A stretch of 64,000 nucleotides of DNA from Novosphingobium sp. PhB57 (GCF_004342985.1 NZ_SMBO01000004.1:434001-498000); one strand, 5' to 3'; positions 1 through 15,000 are shown, numbered from the stretch's first letter. The notes: generated from the sequence alone by a model not told the origin. Program-made: numbers and translations.

Positions 1-3000
1 TGGCGCCCACGGCGCTGGCGTAACCGCCGCCCCCGCCGATCGACTGCACGACGACACCCGCCGCACCCGCACCGGTGGTCTGGACACGGCCATCGAGCGC
101 GAAGTCGATAGTGCCGCCCGAACCGCTGGCCGCGCCGCCGAGATCGACGTTCGTGACTGTGCCGGTGCCGCCGGTGTTGTCGAGGGTCGCCAGACCGCCG
201 CCGCCGCCGATGGACTGCACGAGCACCGCATTGGCGCCGGTGCCGCTGGTGACGACATCCGCCTTCTGGTCGAGCGTGATGTTGCCCCCATCACCGCCTG
301 CACCGCCGGTAGAGCCGGCTGCCAGGGTGATGTCGCCCAGCGCGCCGCCTTCCATCGAAGACAAGGTGGCAACGCCGCCGCCGCCACCGATCGACTGGAC
401 CACCAGTGCCGAGGCGAGGTTGCCCGAAGTGCCGATGGCGCCGGTGGAGGTGGTGAACGTCACGTCGCCGCCGTTGCCCGCCGTGGTCTGCGCACCGCCG
501 ACGGTGAGCGAAGCCCCCGCCAGTGAGCCATCAGCAAGGCCAAGCGCCATCGTGCCGACGCCGCCGCCACCGCCGACCGACTGTGCGAGAAGGCCAATGG
601 CCCCATCGCCTTCGGTAACGATCGTCGCGCTGTTGGCGATGGTGATGGCCGCCCCCGAACCCGCCGAGTCTCCGCTGCCGCCGACCACGGTGGACCAGAC
701 GGCATCGCCGCTGCCCAGCACCACGTCGCCGGTAACACCTTCGGTGCCGCCGCCGCCGCCGATCGACTGCGCCGCGAAGCCGATGGCGCCTGCGCCCTTG
801 GTCTGGACCTCGTTGGCGTTGGTCACGTCGATCACGTTCCCGTCACCCGCGACGCCGCCGGTGCTGCCGAGTTGCAGGGTCAGGCCGTTCGAGCCGACTT
901 CCAGCGGATCGGGCACGGAGAGTGCGACGTTACCGCCGCCCGCGCCGATGGCCTGGGCCAGCAGGCCGTAGGAAAGCGCGCCCGCCGTCTGGAGCATGCC
1001 GCCCGAGAGGTTGACGACGACCTTGCCCTGCTTGCCGCTGATCCCTTCGCCCTGCGCGCCCAGCGTCAGGTTCACGCCGTCGAACGCGCCGGCCTGCGCC
1101 GCGATGGCATAGGCCGACTGGCCGCCGCCGCCCGCGATGGACTGGGCGAGCACCGCGATGGAATCGTCCTTGAGGGTAACGATGCTGCCGGTGGAAGTGA
1201 CGGTAACGTCGCCGCCATCGCCGCCCGCGCCGCCGGTACCGCCCACTTGCGTGTTCAGCGAACCGCCGGTGACGGCCAGCGAGCCGGTGAAGCCGCCCGC
1301 ACCGCCGCCGCCGCCGATGGACTGGGCAAGAATGCCGACCGAAGCCGCGCCTTCCACCAGGATCGTGCCGGTGTTGGTGATGGTGATGTCGCCGCCATTG
1401 CCGCCCGCGCCGCCGCTGCCGCCGAGCGCGGAAGTCATGCCGCCAAGCCCGGTGCTGAGCGTGCCGGAGACCACCATGCCCGCCGTGCCGCCGCCGCCGC
1501 CGATCGACTGCGCGAAGACGCCGTAGGACAAGTCGCCCTTGGCATCGATCACGCCGCTGTTGCTGACCGTGATCGTGCCGCCGTCACCACCCGCGCCGCC
1601 CGAACCGCCGAGGCTGGTCGTAGTGGAGCTGCCGGTGCTGAGCGAGCCGGAGATGGACATGCCGCCAAGGCCGCCGCCACCGCCGATCGACTGCGCGAAG
1701 ACACCGATCGAGTTGGCTTCCAGCGTCTGGATCGTGCCGCTGTTGATGACTGCGATATCGCCGCCGTTACCGCCGCCGGCACCTGCGCCGCCCACGCTCT
1801 GGCTGATCGCGCCGCCTGCGCCGACGGAAAGTCCGCCCGCGAAGCCGCCCGAACCGCCACCGCCGCCGACCGACTGGCCGAAGACCGCGACCGAGCCCGC
1901 GCCTTGCGCCAGCACGTTGCCGCCATTGGTCAGCGTGATCGCGCCGCCATTGCCGCCACCGCCGCCGGAGCCTGCGCCGAGGGCCGAATTGACCGCGCCG
2001 CCGGTGGCAATCGTGCCGTCGACCGCGAAGCCGCCGGAACCGCCGCCGCCGCCGATCGACTGTGCGAAGACGCCGTAGGACAAGTCGCCATCGACCACGA
2101 TGGTCGCGCCAGCGGCGTTGGAGACGCTGATCGCGCCGCCGTCACCACCCGCGCCGCCCGAGCCGCCAAGCGTGTTGGACAGGCTGGAGACCGCGCCGCT
2201 CGCCGCGAGCGAGAAGCCGCCAAGGCCGCCGCCGCCGCCGATCGACTGCGCGAAGACGCCCGCCGCATTGGCACCGGCTGCATGGATCTGGCCGCTGTTG
2301 CTGACGGCAATGTCGCCGCCCTGGCTGGCATCGCCACCGGCGCCGCCGATGGTCGAGCCGAAAGCGCCGTCGCCCGAGCCAGTGAGGCCGCCGGCGAAGC
2401 CACCGGCACCGCCGCCACCGCCCACGGACTGGGCGAAGACCGCAACCGCGCTGGCGCCCAGCGTTTCGATCGTTCCGCTGTTTGTCAGCGTGATCGTTCC
2501 GCCCAGGCCGCCGCCGCCGCCGGCACCGCCGCCGATGGTGGACTGCGCATCGCCGGTAAGCGCCACGGTCGCGCCGGCCGCAAAGCCGCCGTTACCGCCG
2601 CCGCCGCCGATCGACTGTGCCTGGATGCCGTAAGCGAAGGCGCCTCCGGTGTAGACCGCGCCGCTGGTGTCCACGGTGATGTCACCGCCGATACCGCCAG
2701 CCCCGCCGCTGCCGCCGATCGTGTCGGACACGGCATCGAGCTGCGAAGCCGCGCCGCCGACGGCGAAGCCGCCGACACCGCCGCCGCCGCCGACCGACTG
2801 GGCGAGGATCGCCACCGCCTGGTCGCCCGCCGTCGCTACGAGGCCGCTGTTGGACACCGTGATCGTGCCGCCTGCGCCACCCTCGCCGCCGGCTCCGCCG
2901 ACCGACGAACTGGCCGAAGCGCCTTCGGCCGAGAGGCCGCCGCCCGCCGCGAAGGCACCGGCACCGCCGCCGCCGCCGATCGACTGCGCGAAGACCGCGA

Positions 3001-6000
3001 TCGAAGCGTCGCCCAGCGTGACGATCTGACCGGCATTGTCGACCGCGATCGTGCCGCCAAGGCCGCCCGCGCCGCCGATACCGCCGCCGACGCCGTTCTC
3101 CACGTCGTCGCCCAGCGCCAGTGCGCCACCGGCCGCAAAGCCACCCGCGCCGCCGCCGCCGCCAACCGACTGCGCAAAGACGCCGTAGGAGATAGCGCCG
3201 TCGGTCTCGATCTTGCCGCCGGCCGCGTTGCTGACGGTGATGTCACCGCCGTCACCCGCTGTGCCGCCGTCGCCACCAACCGCCTGCGAAACCGCACCGG
3301 CCTTGGACGCTGCGCCGCCGGTCGAGAAGCCAGCGACACCGCCGCCGCCGCCCACCGACTGCGCAAAGAGCGCGGTCGCATTGCTGCCGAGCGTCAGGAT
3401 CGAACCGCCGTTGTCCAGCGCGATCGTGCCGCCGCTGCCGCCTGCGCCGCCCGAGCCGCCGACCGTGTTCGAGGTCGCGCCGCCTTCGGCCGAGAGACCG
3501 CCACCGGCCGCGAAGCCGCCCGCACCGCCACCGCCGCCGATCGACTGCGCGAAGACCGCAATCGCGCCCTCGCCCGCCGTCTGGATCGCGCCGAGGCTGG
3601 AAAGCGTGACATTGCCACCGATACCGCCGCCGCTGCCCGCGCCGCCGCCGACACTGGAGTCGACATCGCCTTCGAGGCTCAGCGCACCACCGGCCGCAAA
3701 GGCGCCCGAACCGCCGCCGCCGCCGACCGACTGTGCGAAGACCGCGTAGGAGAAGTCACCCAGGGTAGTGATCGCGCCGTTCGCGCCATTGTCGATGGAG
3801 ACTTCGCCGCCGTCGCCGCCAGCACCGCCCGAGCCGCCCACCGTATTCGAGGCGCTGTCCGCCTTCGACGCACTGGCGCCGACCGAGAAGCCGCCGGCAC
3901 CACCGCCGCCGCCCACCGATTGGGCATAGACCGCCGTGGCATTGGCGCCTTCAGTACGGATCGATCCGGTGTTGACCAGCGCAACCACGCCGCCCGCACC
4001 GCCGTCACCGCCAGCACCGCCGACCGCGTTGGAGGCCGCGCCGCCTTCGATCGTCAGGCCGCCGCCCGCCGCAAAGCCACCGGCGCCGCCGCCGCCGCCC
4101 ACGGACTGGGCGAAGACCGCGATGGACCCGTCTCCGGCCGTGCCGATCTTGCCGCCATTGCTCAGCGCAACCACGCCGCCGATGCCCCCACCGGCTCCGT
4201 CGCCCGCGCCGACCGACGAATTCGCGTCGCCCTCAAGCGAAAGCGCGCCACCGGCCGAGAAGCCACCTTGACCGCCGCCGCCGCCGACAGACTGTGCGAA
4301 CACGGCGTAGGAGAGCGTGCCCAGCGTGACGACTTCGCCGTCCGCGCCATTGGCCACAGTCACTTCGCCGCCGTCGCCGCCCGCGCCGCCGCTGCCGCCG
4401 ACCACGGTCGAGGCGCTGTCCGCCTTGGACGCCGAGGCGCCCACGGCAAAGCCGCCCTTGCCGCCGCCGCCGCCGACCGACTGCGCGAAGATCGCGGTCG
4501 CATTGGCGCCCTCGGTCTGGACCAGGCCGTCGGTCGTGATCGAAACCACACCGCCGGCACCGCCCGCGCCGCCCGAACCGCCAACGCTGTCGGATGCCGA
4601 GCCGCCCTCTGCGGTCAGGCCTGCGCCCACCGCGAAGCCGCCCGCGCCGCCGCCGCCGCCCACGGACTGGGCGAAGACCGCCACCGAGCCCGCGCCCTTG
4701 GTCGCGATCGTGCCGGTGTTGTCGAGGCTGACGAGACCGCCAGCACCGCCGCCACCACCGCTGCCGCCGCCCACGCTGGACTCGGCATCGCCTTCGAGGC
4801 TGAGGCCCGCGCCGGCCGCAAAGCCGCCCGAACCGCCGCCGCCGCCGACCGACTGCGCGTAGACAGCGTAGGACAAGTCGCCGTCAGTCGTGATCGTACC
4901 GCCGTTATTGGCAATCGTGACGTCGCCGCCCGCGCCTGCCGCGCCGCCGCTGCCGCCGACGAGGTTGGAAGCCGCGTCCGCGCTGGCCGCTGCCGCACCG
5001 GCGGAGAACCCGCCCGTACCGCCGCCGCCGCCGACCGACTGGGCCAGCACCGCGGTCGCATTGGCGCCCAGGGTCTGGATCGTGCCGCTGCTGGTGACCG
5101 AAACGAGGCCGCCGTCACCGCCGCCCGCGCCTTGGCCGCCGATGGCATTGCTGGCCGCGCCGCCCTTGACGCTGAGGCCGCCCGAGACGGCAAAGCCGCC
5201 CGAACCGCCGCCACCGCCGATCGACTGTGCCAGCACTGCCAGCGAACCGTCGCCGCGTGTGCCGATATCGCCCGCGTTGTCGATCGAAACCACGCCGGCC
5301 GAACCGCCCGCGCCGCCCGAACCTGCGCCGACTTCCGAGCTGGCATCGCCTTCGAGGGCAAGGCCCGCGCCGACCGAGAAGCCGCCCGAACCGCCGCCGC
5401 CGCCGATCGACTGGGCCTGCACCGCAATCGACATCGCGCCTTCGGTTACGATCGTGGCATTCGCCGTGTTGACCAGCGTGACATCGCCCGCCGAACCCGC
5501 CGTGCCGCCGTCGCCGCCGATGGAGCTGTTCGCCGCGCCGCCCTTGGCCAGTGCACCGCTGACCGCGAAGGCACCGTTGCCGCCGCCGCCGCCGATCGAC
5601 TGCATCAGCACCGCCGTCGCGTTGGCGCCCTGCGTCAGGATCGTGCCGTCGTTGTAGAGCGAGACCGTGCCCGCCGAACCGCCGCTGCCCGCGCCGCCGC
5701 CGATGGCGTTGGACAGCGTGCTGTCGCTGCCACCCGCGAGGCCCGCGCCGACCGCGAAGCCGCCCGAGCCGCCGCCGCCGCCGATCGACTGCGCAAAGAC
5801 CGCCACGGCGCCGTCGCCGCTGGTCTGGATCAGGCTGTAGTTGTTGACGCCGACATTGCCGCCGTCACCCGCCGCACCGCCTGCGCCGCCGCCGACCGAG
5901 GACGTCGCGCCCTCGGACAGCGAGAGCGCGCCGCCCGTGGCGAAACCGCCCGAACCGCCGCCGCCGCCGATCGACTGGGCAAGGATCGCATAGCCGAAGT

Positions 6001-9000
6001 TGCCGGTGGTCACGACCGTGCCGGTCGAACCGTTGGCGACTTCCACCGTGCCGCCGGAACCGCCCGCGCCGCCGCTGCCGCCCACCGCGTCGCTGGCAGA
6101 AGCCGCCTTCGAGGCTGCAGCGCCCAGCGAGAAGCCCGCCGAGCCGCCGCCGCCGCCAATCGACTGCGCCACGATGGCCGTGGAGCGGTCGCCCAGGACC
6201 TGGATATTGCCCGTGGTCACGACCTTGACCGCACCGGCATCGCCGCCGACGCCGCCCGAGCCGCCCAGGCTGTTGGCGACCGCTTCCGAGGTGGAGGAGA
6301 TCGTCAGCGAGCCGGAGAAGCCGCCGGTGCCGCCGCCGCCGCCGATCGACTGCGCAACCACGCCATTCGATGCCGCGCCGAAAGTATAGATATCGCCGGT
6401 GTTCTGCACGGTGACCGTGCCGGCGTTCTGGCCGGAGCCGCCCGCGCCGCCGGTGGCGCTCGATGCCGCCTTTTCGCCCAGCGCCAGCGTGCCCGCCACG
6501 GCAAAGCCGCCCGAACCGCCGCCGCCGCCGATCGACTGCGCCAGCACGCCGTCGGACAGCGCGCCGTGGGTCTGGATCAGCGCGCTGGTGGAGACGAGAA
6601 CATTGCCGCCCACGCCGCCGTCGCCGCCCGAACCGCCGGTGACCGCGCTCGCGCCCTCACCGTCCGAAGCCGCCGCAAGGCCGAGCGAGAAGCCGCCCAC
6701 GCCGCCGCCGCCGCCGATCGACTGGGCGACGACTGCCGCCGAGCCATTGCCCAGCGTGCCGAGCGCGCCACTCAACGTCAGGTCGAGATTGCCCGCGTCG
6801 GAGCCGATGCCGCCCGCGCCGCCGACCGAGCTGACCGCCGAGCCGCCGCCCAGCGCCGCCGCAAGGCTGCCCGAGAAGCCGCCCGCGCCGCCGCCGCCGC
6901 CGATCGACTGGGCCAGCACCGCATTGGTGGCGTCGCCCGAGGTCAGGATCTGTCCGGCCGAAACCACCGTGACGTTGCCCGCCGCATTGCCCGCACCGCC
7001 GGCGCCGCCGACACTGTCGGACGCGCCCGCGCCCTTGGTGGCAATCGCGCCGGAGACCGAGAAACCGCCGGTGCCGCCACCGCCGCCGATCGACTGCGCG
7101 ACGATACCGCGGCTGTGATCGCCATCGACCTTGATGTTGCCGATGGAGGTGACAGTAACATCGTCGGCCGAGCCGGACGAACCGCCCGCACCGCCGGTCG
7201 AGCTGGACACCGCATCCGCACCCGAAAGCGCAAGGCCCGCCGAAACCGAGAAGCCGCCGTTACCGCCGCCGCCGCCGATCGACTGCGCGACCACGCCGGT
7301 GGAATTGGCGCCGTGAGTGAAGATGTCGCCGGTATTGGCCACGTCCACGGTGCCGGCGTTGCCGGCCGATCCGCCCGCGCCGCCGCCGATGGTCGAGTTC
7401 GCCTCGCCCTCGACGCTCAGCGCGCCGCCGACCGAGAAGCCGCCCGAACCGCCGCCGCCGCCGATCGACTGCGCCAGGATCGCGCCCGATTGCGCGCCGA
7501 AGGTCTCGATGCCGCCGGTGTGGGTGACGGAAACGTCGCCCGCATCGCCTGCCGAGCCGCCGTCGCCGCCGGTCGATTCCGCCGTCGCGCCGCCGCTGGA
7601 GGAAAGCGCCGCGCCGACCGCGAAGCCGCCGGCACCGCCGCCGCCGCCGATCGACTGCGCCAGTAGCGCCACCGATGCCGCGCCCTTGGTGACGACATTG
7701 CCGTCCACCGCCACGCTGACGTCGGCCGAATTACCCGAGGAGCCGCCTGCGCCGCCGCCGGTCGCGGATTCCGCGTCGCCCTCGATCGAGGCACCGGCGC
7801 CGACGGCAAAGCCGCCCGAACCGCCGCCGCCGCCGATCGACTGCGCCACCACGCCGCGCGCCTGGGCGCCGTCGGTCTGGATATCGCCCTGGACCGAAAC
7901 GCTCACCGTTCCGGCATTGCCCGAGGAGCCACCGGCGCCGCCGGTCGAATCCGAGGCCGCACCGCCCGAGGAGGAGAGCGCCGCCGAGACCGAGAAGCCG
8001 CCGACACCGCCGCCGCCGCCGATCGACTGCGCCAGCACGCCGTTGGCCGCCGCGCCCGCCGTGATCACCGTGCCGATCTGCTCGACCGTGACGTCCGAAG
8101 CCGAACCGGCCGCGCCGCCCGCGCCGCCGCCGACGCTGGACTTGGCATCCGAATCCATCGAGGCGCCCAGGCCCACGGCAAAGCCGCCGACACCGCCGCC
8201 GCCGCCGACCGATTGCGCGAACACGCCGTTGGCCGATGCACCCGCAGTCTGGATATCGCCGTCATGGGTGACGGAAACCGTGCCTGCGCTGCCGCCCGCG
8301 CCCGCCGAACCGCCGACGCTGGTGCTGGTCGCCCCGCCTTCGAGGCTGAAGCCCGCGCCGACCGAGAAGCCGCCCGAACCGCCACCGCCGCCCACGGACT
8401 GCGCGAAGATGCCGTTGGAATTGGTGCCGCTGGTGACGATCGTCCCCACGTCGGAAACGAACACGTCCGCACCGTCGCCAGCGGTGCCGCCTTCGCCGCC
8501 GCCGACGCTCGATTCCGCATCGCCCTTCATGGATGCGCCAAGGCCCACGGCGAAACCGCCGTTACCGCCGCCGCCGCCCACAGATTGGGCCAGGATGCCG
8601 TTTGCATTGGCGCCGCTGGTGCCGATGTCGCCCGTGCGGTCCACAGTGACGGTGCCGGCATTGCCGCCGCCGCCGCCAGAGCCGCCCACGCTGTCGCTGG
8701 TCGCCGTACCGTCGAGGCTGAGGCCCGCACCGACCGAGAAGCCGCCACTGCCGCCGCCACCGCCGACCGACTGCGCGAAGACGCCGTTGGCCTGGTCGCC
8801 CAGTGTGACGATCGTGCCGGTTCCGGTCACAGTCACATCGCCAGCGTCCGAGCCGGTGCCCGCGCCGCCGCCGCCGACCGAGGATTCCGCGTCGCCCTTG
8901 ATCGAGACGCCAAGGCCCACGGCAAAGCCGCCGTTACCGCCACCGCCACCGATCGACTGCGCGAGGATACCGTTCGCGCCGGTGCCCTTGGTCTGGATAT

Positions 9001-12000
9001 CGCTGTCCGCATGGACCGAGACGTTGCCCGCGATCGCGCCGCCCGCACCGGCACCGCCGACGCTGGTGGACGAGGAGCCGCCCTCGCTCGAGAAGCCCGC
9101 GCCGACCGAGAAGCCGCCGTTGCCGCCGCCGCCGCCGACCGACTGCGCGAAGATGCCCGCCGCCGATGCGCCTTCGGTCCAGATCGTGCCTTCGGTGGTG
9201 ACCGAAACGTCGCCCGCCGTGCCGCCGAGCGAACCGGCGCCGCCGCCGACGTTCGATTCCGCGTCACCCTTGATCGAGACGTCGAGACCCACGGCAAAGC
9301 CGCCCGAGCCGCCGCCGCCGCCGACCGACTGGGCGAAGACGCCGTTGGAACCATCGCCCTTGGTGGTAATGCCTTCACGCGCCACGACCGCGACGTTGCC
9401 GGCGTTGCCGCCCGATCCGCCGCCGCCGCCAACGCTGTCGCTGGTGGAATCGCCTTCCGCGCTGAAGCCGGCGCTGACCGAGAAGCCGCCGGTGCCGCCG
9501 CCGCCGCCCACCGACTGCGCCAGCACACCATTGGAGGCCGCGCCTTCGGTGTAGATCGTTCCCGTCGTGTCGACGCTGACGTCGTCGGAATTGCCCGCCG
9601 CGCCGCCTTCGCCGCCGCCGACGCTCGACGATGCGTCGCCCTTGATCGAGACGCCCGCGCCTACCGAGAAGCCGCCGTTGCCACCGCCGCCGCCCACCGA
9701 CTGCGCGAACACGCCGTTGGCGATATTGCCGGTGGTCTGGATCTTGCCGACATTGACGACATCGACAGTCGAAGCGTTGCCGCCCGCGCCGCCGCTGCCG
9801 CCGACCTGGTTCGAGGCCGCATCGCCCTCGCCCGAGAACGCGCCGCCGACCGAGAAGCCGCCGGAACCGCCGCCGCCGCCGATGGACTGCGCCAGAATGC
9901 CGTTGGAACCCGTTCCCGATGTGACGACGGAGTAGTCCGCGATGCCTGCATTGGCGCCCGCCGTGGCGGAGACGCTGACCATGCCGGCATCGTTGCCGGT
10001 GCCGCCATTGCCGCCGACGCTTTGGGTATCGGAATCGCCCTTGGCAGACAGGCTGGCGCTGACGGAGAAACCGCCATTGCCGCCGCCGCCGCCGACAGAC
10101 TGCGCGAAAATGCCGTTGGCCAATTCGCCGGTGGTCTGCACGGTGCCGAGGCTGGTCACGTCGACATGCCCGGCAAGGCCGCCGCTGCCACCCGTGCCGC
10201 CGCTGCTGTTGCCGATCGACTGGCCTTCGACCGTGGCCGAGGCGGTCAGGCTGAAGCCGCCGTTACCGCCGCCACCGCCGATCGACTGGGCCTGAATGCC
10301 CGCCGCAAGGTTGCCCGAAGTGGCGACATTGCCGGTCGAGTTCAGCGAGACGTTGCCCGCCGTGTTGCCGGTACCGCCCGAGCCGCCGATGCCGACGGCC
10401 ACGGCATTACCCACGGAGAGCGAGAGCGCGCCCGCGAAGCCGCCGTTGCCGCCACCGCCGCCGACCGACTGGGCAAACAGGCCCACCGCGCTGGCGCCGC
10501 TGGTCGAGATATCGCCGGTGCTGACCAGCGAAACGTCGCCCGCCTCGCCGCCCGAACCGCCCTTGCCGCCAATGGCGACCGAAGCCGAAATGCCGTCGCT
10601 GCTGGTCGTCAGCGTGCCGGAAATGGCGAAACCGCCGTTACCGCCGCCGCCGCCGATCGACTGGGCCAGAATGCCGTCCGCCTGGTCGCCCAGCGTGGTG
10701 ATATTGCCTTCGGAGACGACGGAGACCGCCTTGCCCGCGCCGCCCGAGCCGCCCGAGCCGCCGAGCGCCAGCGCCGCCGATGCGTATTGCGCGCCTGCGA
10801 CAGCGACCGAGAAGCCGCCGTTGCCGCCGCCGCCGCCGACCGACTGCGCGAAGATGCCGTTGGACAACGTGCCCTCGGTATAGATGTCGCCGGTGTTCGC
10901 CAGGGTCACCGTGCCCGCATCGTTGCCGGTGCCGCCAGTGCCGCCGAACGAGAGCGCCGCCGCGCCGTACTGCGCGCCCGCGACGGCGGCCGAGAAGCCG
11001 CCATTGCCGCCACCCCCGCCGATGGATTGCGCGACGAGGCCGCTTGATTGGTCGCCCAGCGTGCCGATCTGCCCAGTGGACGTCAGCGTTACGTCGCCCG
11101 CCGTGCCGCCCGCGCCGCCCTTGCCGCCGAAGCCGATGGCGACCGCGCCGTACTGGCCGCCCGCCGCGCTGACGCTCCAGCCGCCGTTGCCGCCGCCGCC
11201 GCCGATGGACTGGACTTGCGCGCCGGCGCTGAAGTCGCCCTTGGTGACGATGTCGCCGGTGTTGGTGAGATCAGCGTCGCCTGCCGCGCCGCCGGTGCCC
11301 CCGGTGCCGCCAAACCCAATCGCTGCTGCGCCATACTGTGCGCCCGCGGCGCTGACGGAGAAGCCGCCGTTACCGCCGCCGCCGCCGACCGACTGCGCGA
11401 ACAGGCCCTGCGAATAGTTGCCTTCGGTCCAGATGTCCCCGGTCGAAACGAGCGTGACATCGGCCGCCGCGCCGCCCGTGCCGCCGTCGCCGCCGAAGGA
11501 GAGGGAAACGGCGCCGAACTGGGCGCCCGATGCAGAGATCGCGAAGCCGCCGTTACCGCCGCCGCCGCCGATGGACTGCGCGCGCACGCCGGCCGAGAAG
11601 TCGCCCGACGTCGTCATGTCGCCATCGGAATCGACCGAAACATCGCCCGCCGAACCGCCGACACCGCCGGTACCACCCATGGAAAGGCTGACCGCGCCGA
11701 ACTGGCCGCCCGCCGCCGAGATCGCGAAACCGCCGTTGCCGCCGCCGCCGCCCAGCGACTGGGCGAAGATCGCATCGGCATTGTCGCCGAGAGTCTGAAT
11801 GTCGCCAATGCTGCGGATGCCGACATCGCCCGAGGAGCCACCGTCGCCGCCCTCGCCGCCGAACGAAGCGGAAATACCGCCGCCCTGGCCGCCCGAAGCC
11901 GCGATGGCGCCGCCGCCGTTGCCGCCGCCGCCGCCGACCGACTGTGCGAACAGGCCTTGCGCGCTGTCGCCCTCGGTCAGGATGTTACCGGTGCTGACAA

Positions 12001-15000
12001 GAGTGACCTTGCCGCCGGTGCCGCCATTGCCCGCGCCGCCGCCGAACGCCAGCGAGGCGCCGCCTGCCCAGCCGCCGCTGGCCGAAATCGCCAGGCCGCC
12101 GTTACCGCCGCCGCCGCCGACCGATTGTGCGAGGATGCCCGCCGAAGCCGCCCCCTGCGTCCAGATGCCGCCGTCCGAAGTGACCGAAACTTCGTCACCG
12201 TTGCCGCCATTAGCGCCCGCGCCGCCCATGGAAACGCCCGCGGCGCCGATCCCGCCGCCCGAAACTGCGGCCGAGAAGCCGCCATTACCGCCGCCGCCGC
12301 CAATCGACTGGGCGAGGATACCATTGGAGAGAGCGCCGATCGTGGTGATCGTGCCGGTGCTGTCCACCGTCACCTTGCCGGCCATGCCGCCATTGGCGCC
12401 GCTACCGCCGAATGCCGCCGACATCGCGCCGACGCCGCCGGCCGAGCCGGACACCGCGAAGCCGCCGTTGCCGCCACCGCCGCCGACCGATTGCGCGAAG
12501 ACGCCGTTGGAGCTGGCACCCTCGGTCGCGAGATCGCCGGTCGAGGAGACATAGACGTCATCGCCCGCCCCGCCATTGCCGCCGCCGCCGCCGAACGTCA
12601 GGCTGACAGCGCCTGCAGCGCCGCCTGCCAGGCCGATCGCGAAGCCGCCGTTACCGCCGCCGCCGCCGATGCTTTCGGCGAAGATCGCGTCGGACTGGGT
12701 GCCCTTGGTGGAGATATTGCCAACCGAAACGACCCTGACGGTCGAACCGTCGGAACCCGCACCGCCAACGCCGCCGAATGTCGACGTGATCGCGCCGACG
12801 CCGAGGGCCGCGCTGGCCGCGAAACCACCGTTGCCGCCGCCGCCGCCGACCGACTGCGCGAAGATGCCGCGCGACTGTTCGCCTTCGGTGGTGATCTGCG
12901 TGGCACTGGCGACATCGACGAGGCCGCCCGTGCCGCCCACACCGCCCGCGCCGCCATAGCTCATCGTCAGCGATCCGCCGAGCGAGGCGCCCGCGGCGAC
13001 CGAGAAGCCGCCATTGCCGCCGCCGCCGCCGACCGAGCTGGCGAAGATACCGTCGGAAAGGTCGCCCTTGGTGGCGATGGAGCCCTGAAGGCCGAGACGC
13101 ACCGCACCGCCCGAACCGCCCGAACCGCCCGATCCGCCGAACGCAATGGAGGCCGTCGCGCCAAGGCCCGCGGAGGCCGAAAGCGCGAAGCCGCCGTTAC
13201 CGCCGCCGCCGCCGACCGACTGCGCGAAGAGGCCTGTCGAACGCTCGCCAAAGGTCTCGATATAAGCCGAGCCCATGCTCGAGCTCGCCGTGGTGCAGGC
13301 CGAATTGGTGTTGACGCAAATGTCACCGCCGGCGCCGCCGCCGCCACCCGAACCGCCGAAAGCGGCGCTCACGAAGAGCCCCGCCGAAACCGCCGAACCG
13401 CCGTTGCCGCCGCCGCCGCCGATGGACTGCACGAAGATCGCCGTCGCGTCGTCGCCCGAGGTCGACACGAGGCCGGTCTGGTTGAGAACGACCTTGCCGC
13501 CCTGGCCGCCGTTGCCGCCGTCACCGCCGATGGCGAGCACGCCCGTCGTCGAGCCGCCGTTGCCGCCGCCACCGCCGATGGACTGGGCGATGATACCCAG
13601 CGCCTTGTCGCCCTTGGTGGTGATCGTGCCGCTGTTCGAAACGGTGACCACGCCGCCGTTGCCGCCGCCGCCGCCCGATCCGCCGATGGAGATCAGGCCG
13701 GTGGAGCTGCCGCCGTCGCCGCCGCCACCGCCGACCGACTGGGCCTGGATACCGATGGAGCGTACCCCGGCGGTCGAGATCGAGCCGCCATTGGTCACCG
13801 AGACATTGCCGCCGGGGCTGGTGCCCGCGCCGCTACCGCCGATGCCGACAAGCCCGGTCGAATTGCCGCCCGCGCCGCCGCCGCCGCCCACCGATTGCGC
13901 GAAGATCCCGCGGGCGTAGTCGCCCGTGGTCTTCAACGCGCCCTGGTTGTCGACGATGACAGTGCCGCCAAGGCCGCCGCTCGCCCCCTTGCCGCCCAGC
14001 CCCACGAGACCGACCGAACCAGAGCCCGAACCGCCGCCACCGCCGACCGACTGCGCGAAAATCGCATCCGCCCAGGCCCCGGACGTGGTGATCGAACCGC
14101 CCGAGGTCTGCGTGATCTGAACCAGCCCGCCATTGCCGCCGCCCGCGCCGGACCCACCCAGAGACACCAGGCCTCCGGTGCCCGAAGCCGAGCCGCCGCC
14201 GCCGCCGATGGACTGCGCGAAGATGCCCTTGCCGGATTCTCCCGTCGTCACCATCGTGGCGCCCGAAGACACCGTGACGGTGCTGCCGTTGCCGCCGCCC
14301 GCGCCGGTACCGCCCAGCGCCGCGAGACCACCGGTGACGCCCGCACTGCCGCCGCCGCCGCCGATCGACTGGGCCATGACACCGTAGGAGCCGAGGCCCG
14401 CGGTGGATACGAAAGCGCCTTCGGCAATGGCGATGTTGACCGTGCCGGCATCGCTGCCCTGGCTGCCGGCGCTCCCCAGCGCGACTGCGCCGATGGTCGT
14501 GCCACCGTTGCCGCCACCGCCACCGACCGACTGCGCGAAGAAGCCGTGGGCATAGTCGCCGGTCGTCTTCGTGGAGGAATTGGCGCCGGCGGTGATCGTG
14601 GCATTGCCGCCGGGGCCGCCCGCACCACCCGAGCTAGAATCGGCGAAGACGCCGCCGCTGGTACCGCCGCTGCCGCCGGATCCGCCCACCGACTGCGCAA
14701 GAACGCCGTGCGCGCCCTCGCCAGAGGTCTGGACCACACCGTTCTGATTGACGACGACGTCGCCGCCCTTGCCGCCGAAGCTGCCGCCGCCACTGGACGC
14801 GACGAGGCCATAGCTGTCGCCGCCGCTACCGGCGGTGCCGCCCAGGCTCTGGGCGAGGATGCCGATGGAGCCCGCGCCGCTGGTGGCCACGGTGCCGTTG
14901 TTGGTGGCACTCGCATTGCCGCCCACGCCCGGCGAACCGCCACCCGAGCCGCCGCCGGAAAGGAACCCGTCGCCGCCCGCACCGCCCTTGCCGGCCGAGC

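Noticed and set aside
872..7666. Forward open frame of 2264 codons across the repeat array
   Set aside because: It is the antisense of the giant reverse-strand gene. Its product is an Arg/Ala-rich repeat mirroring the codon pattern of the Gly-rich units, with no ribosome site or known fold.
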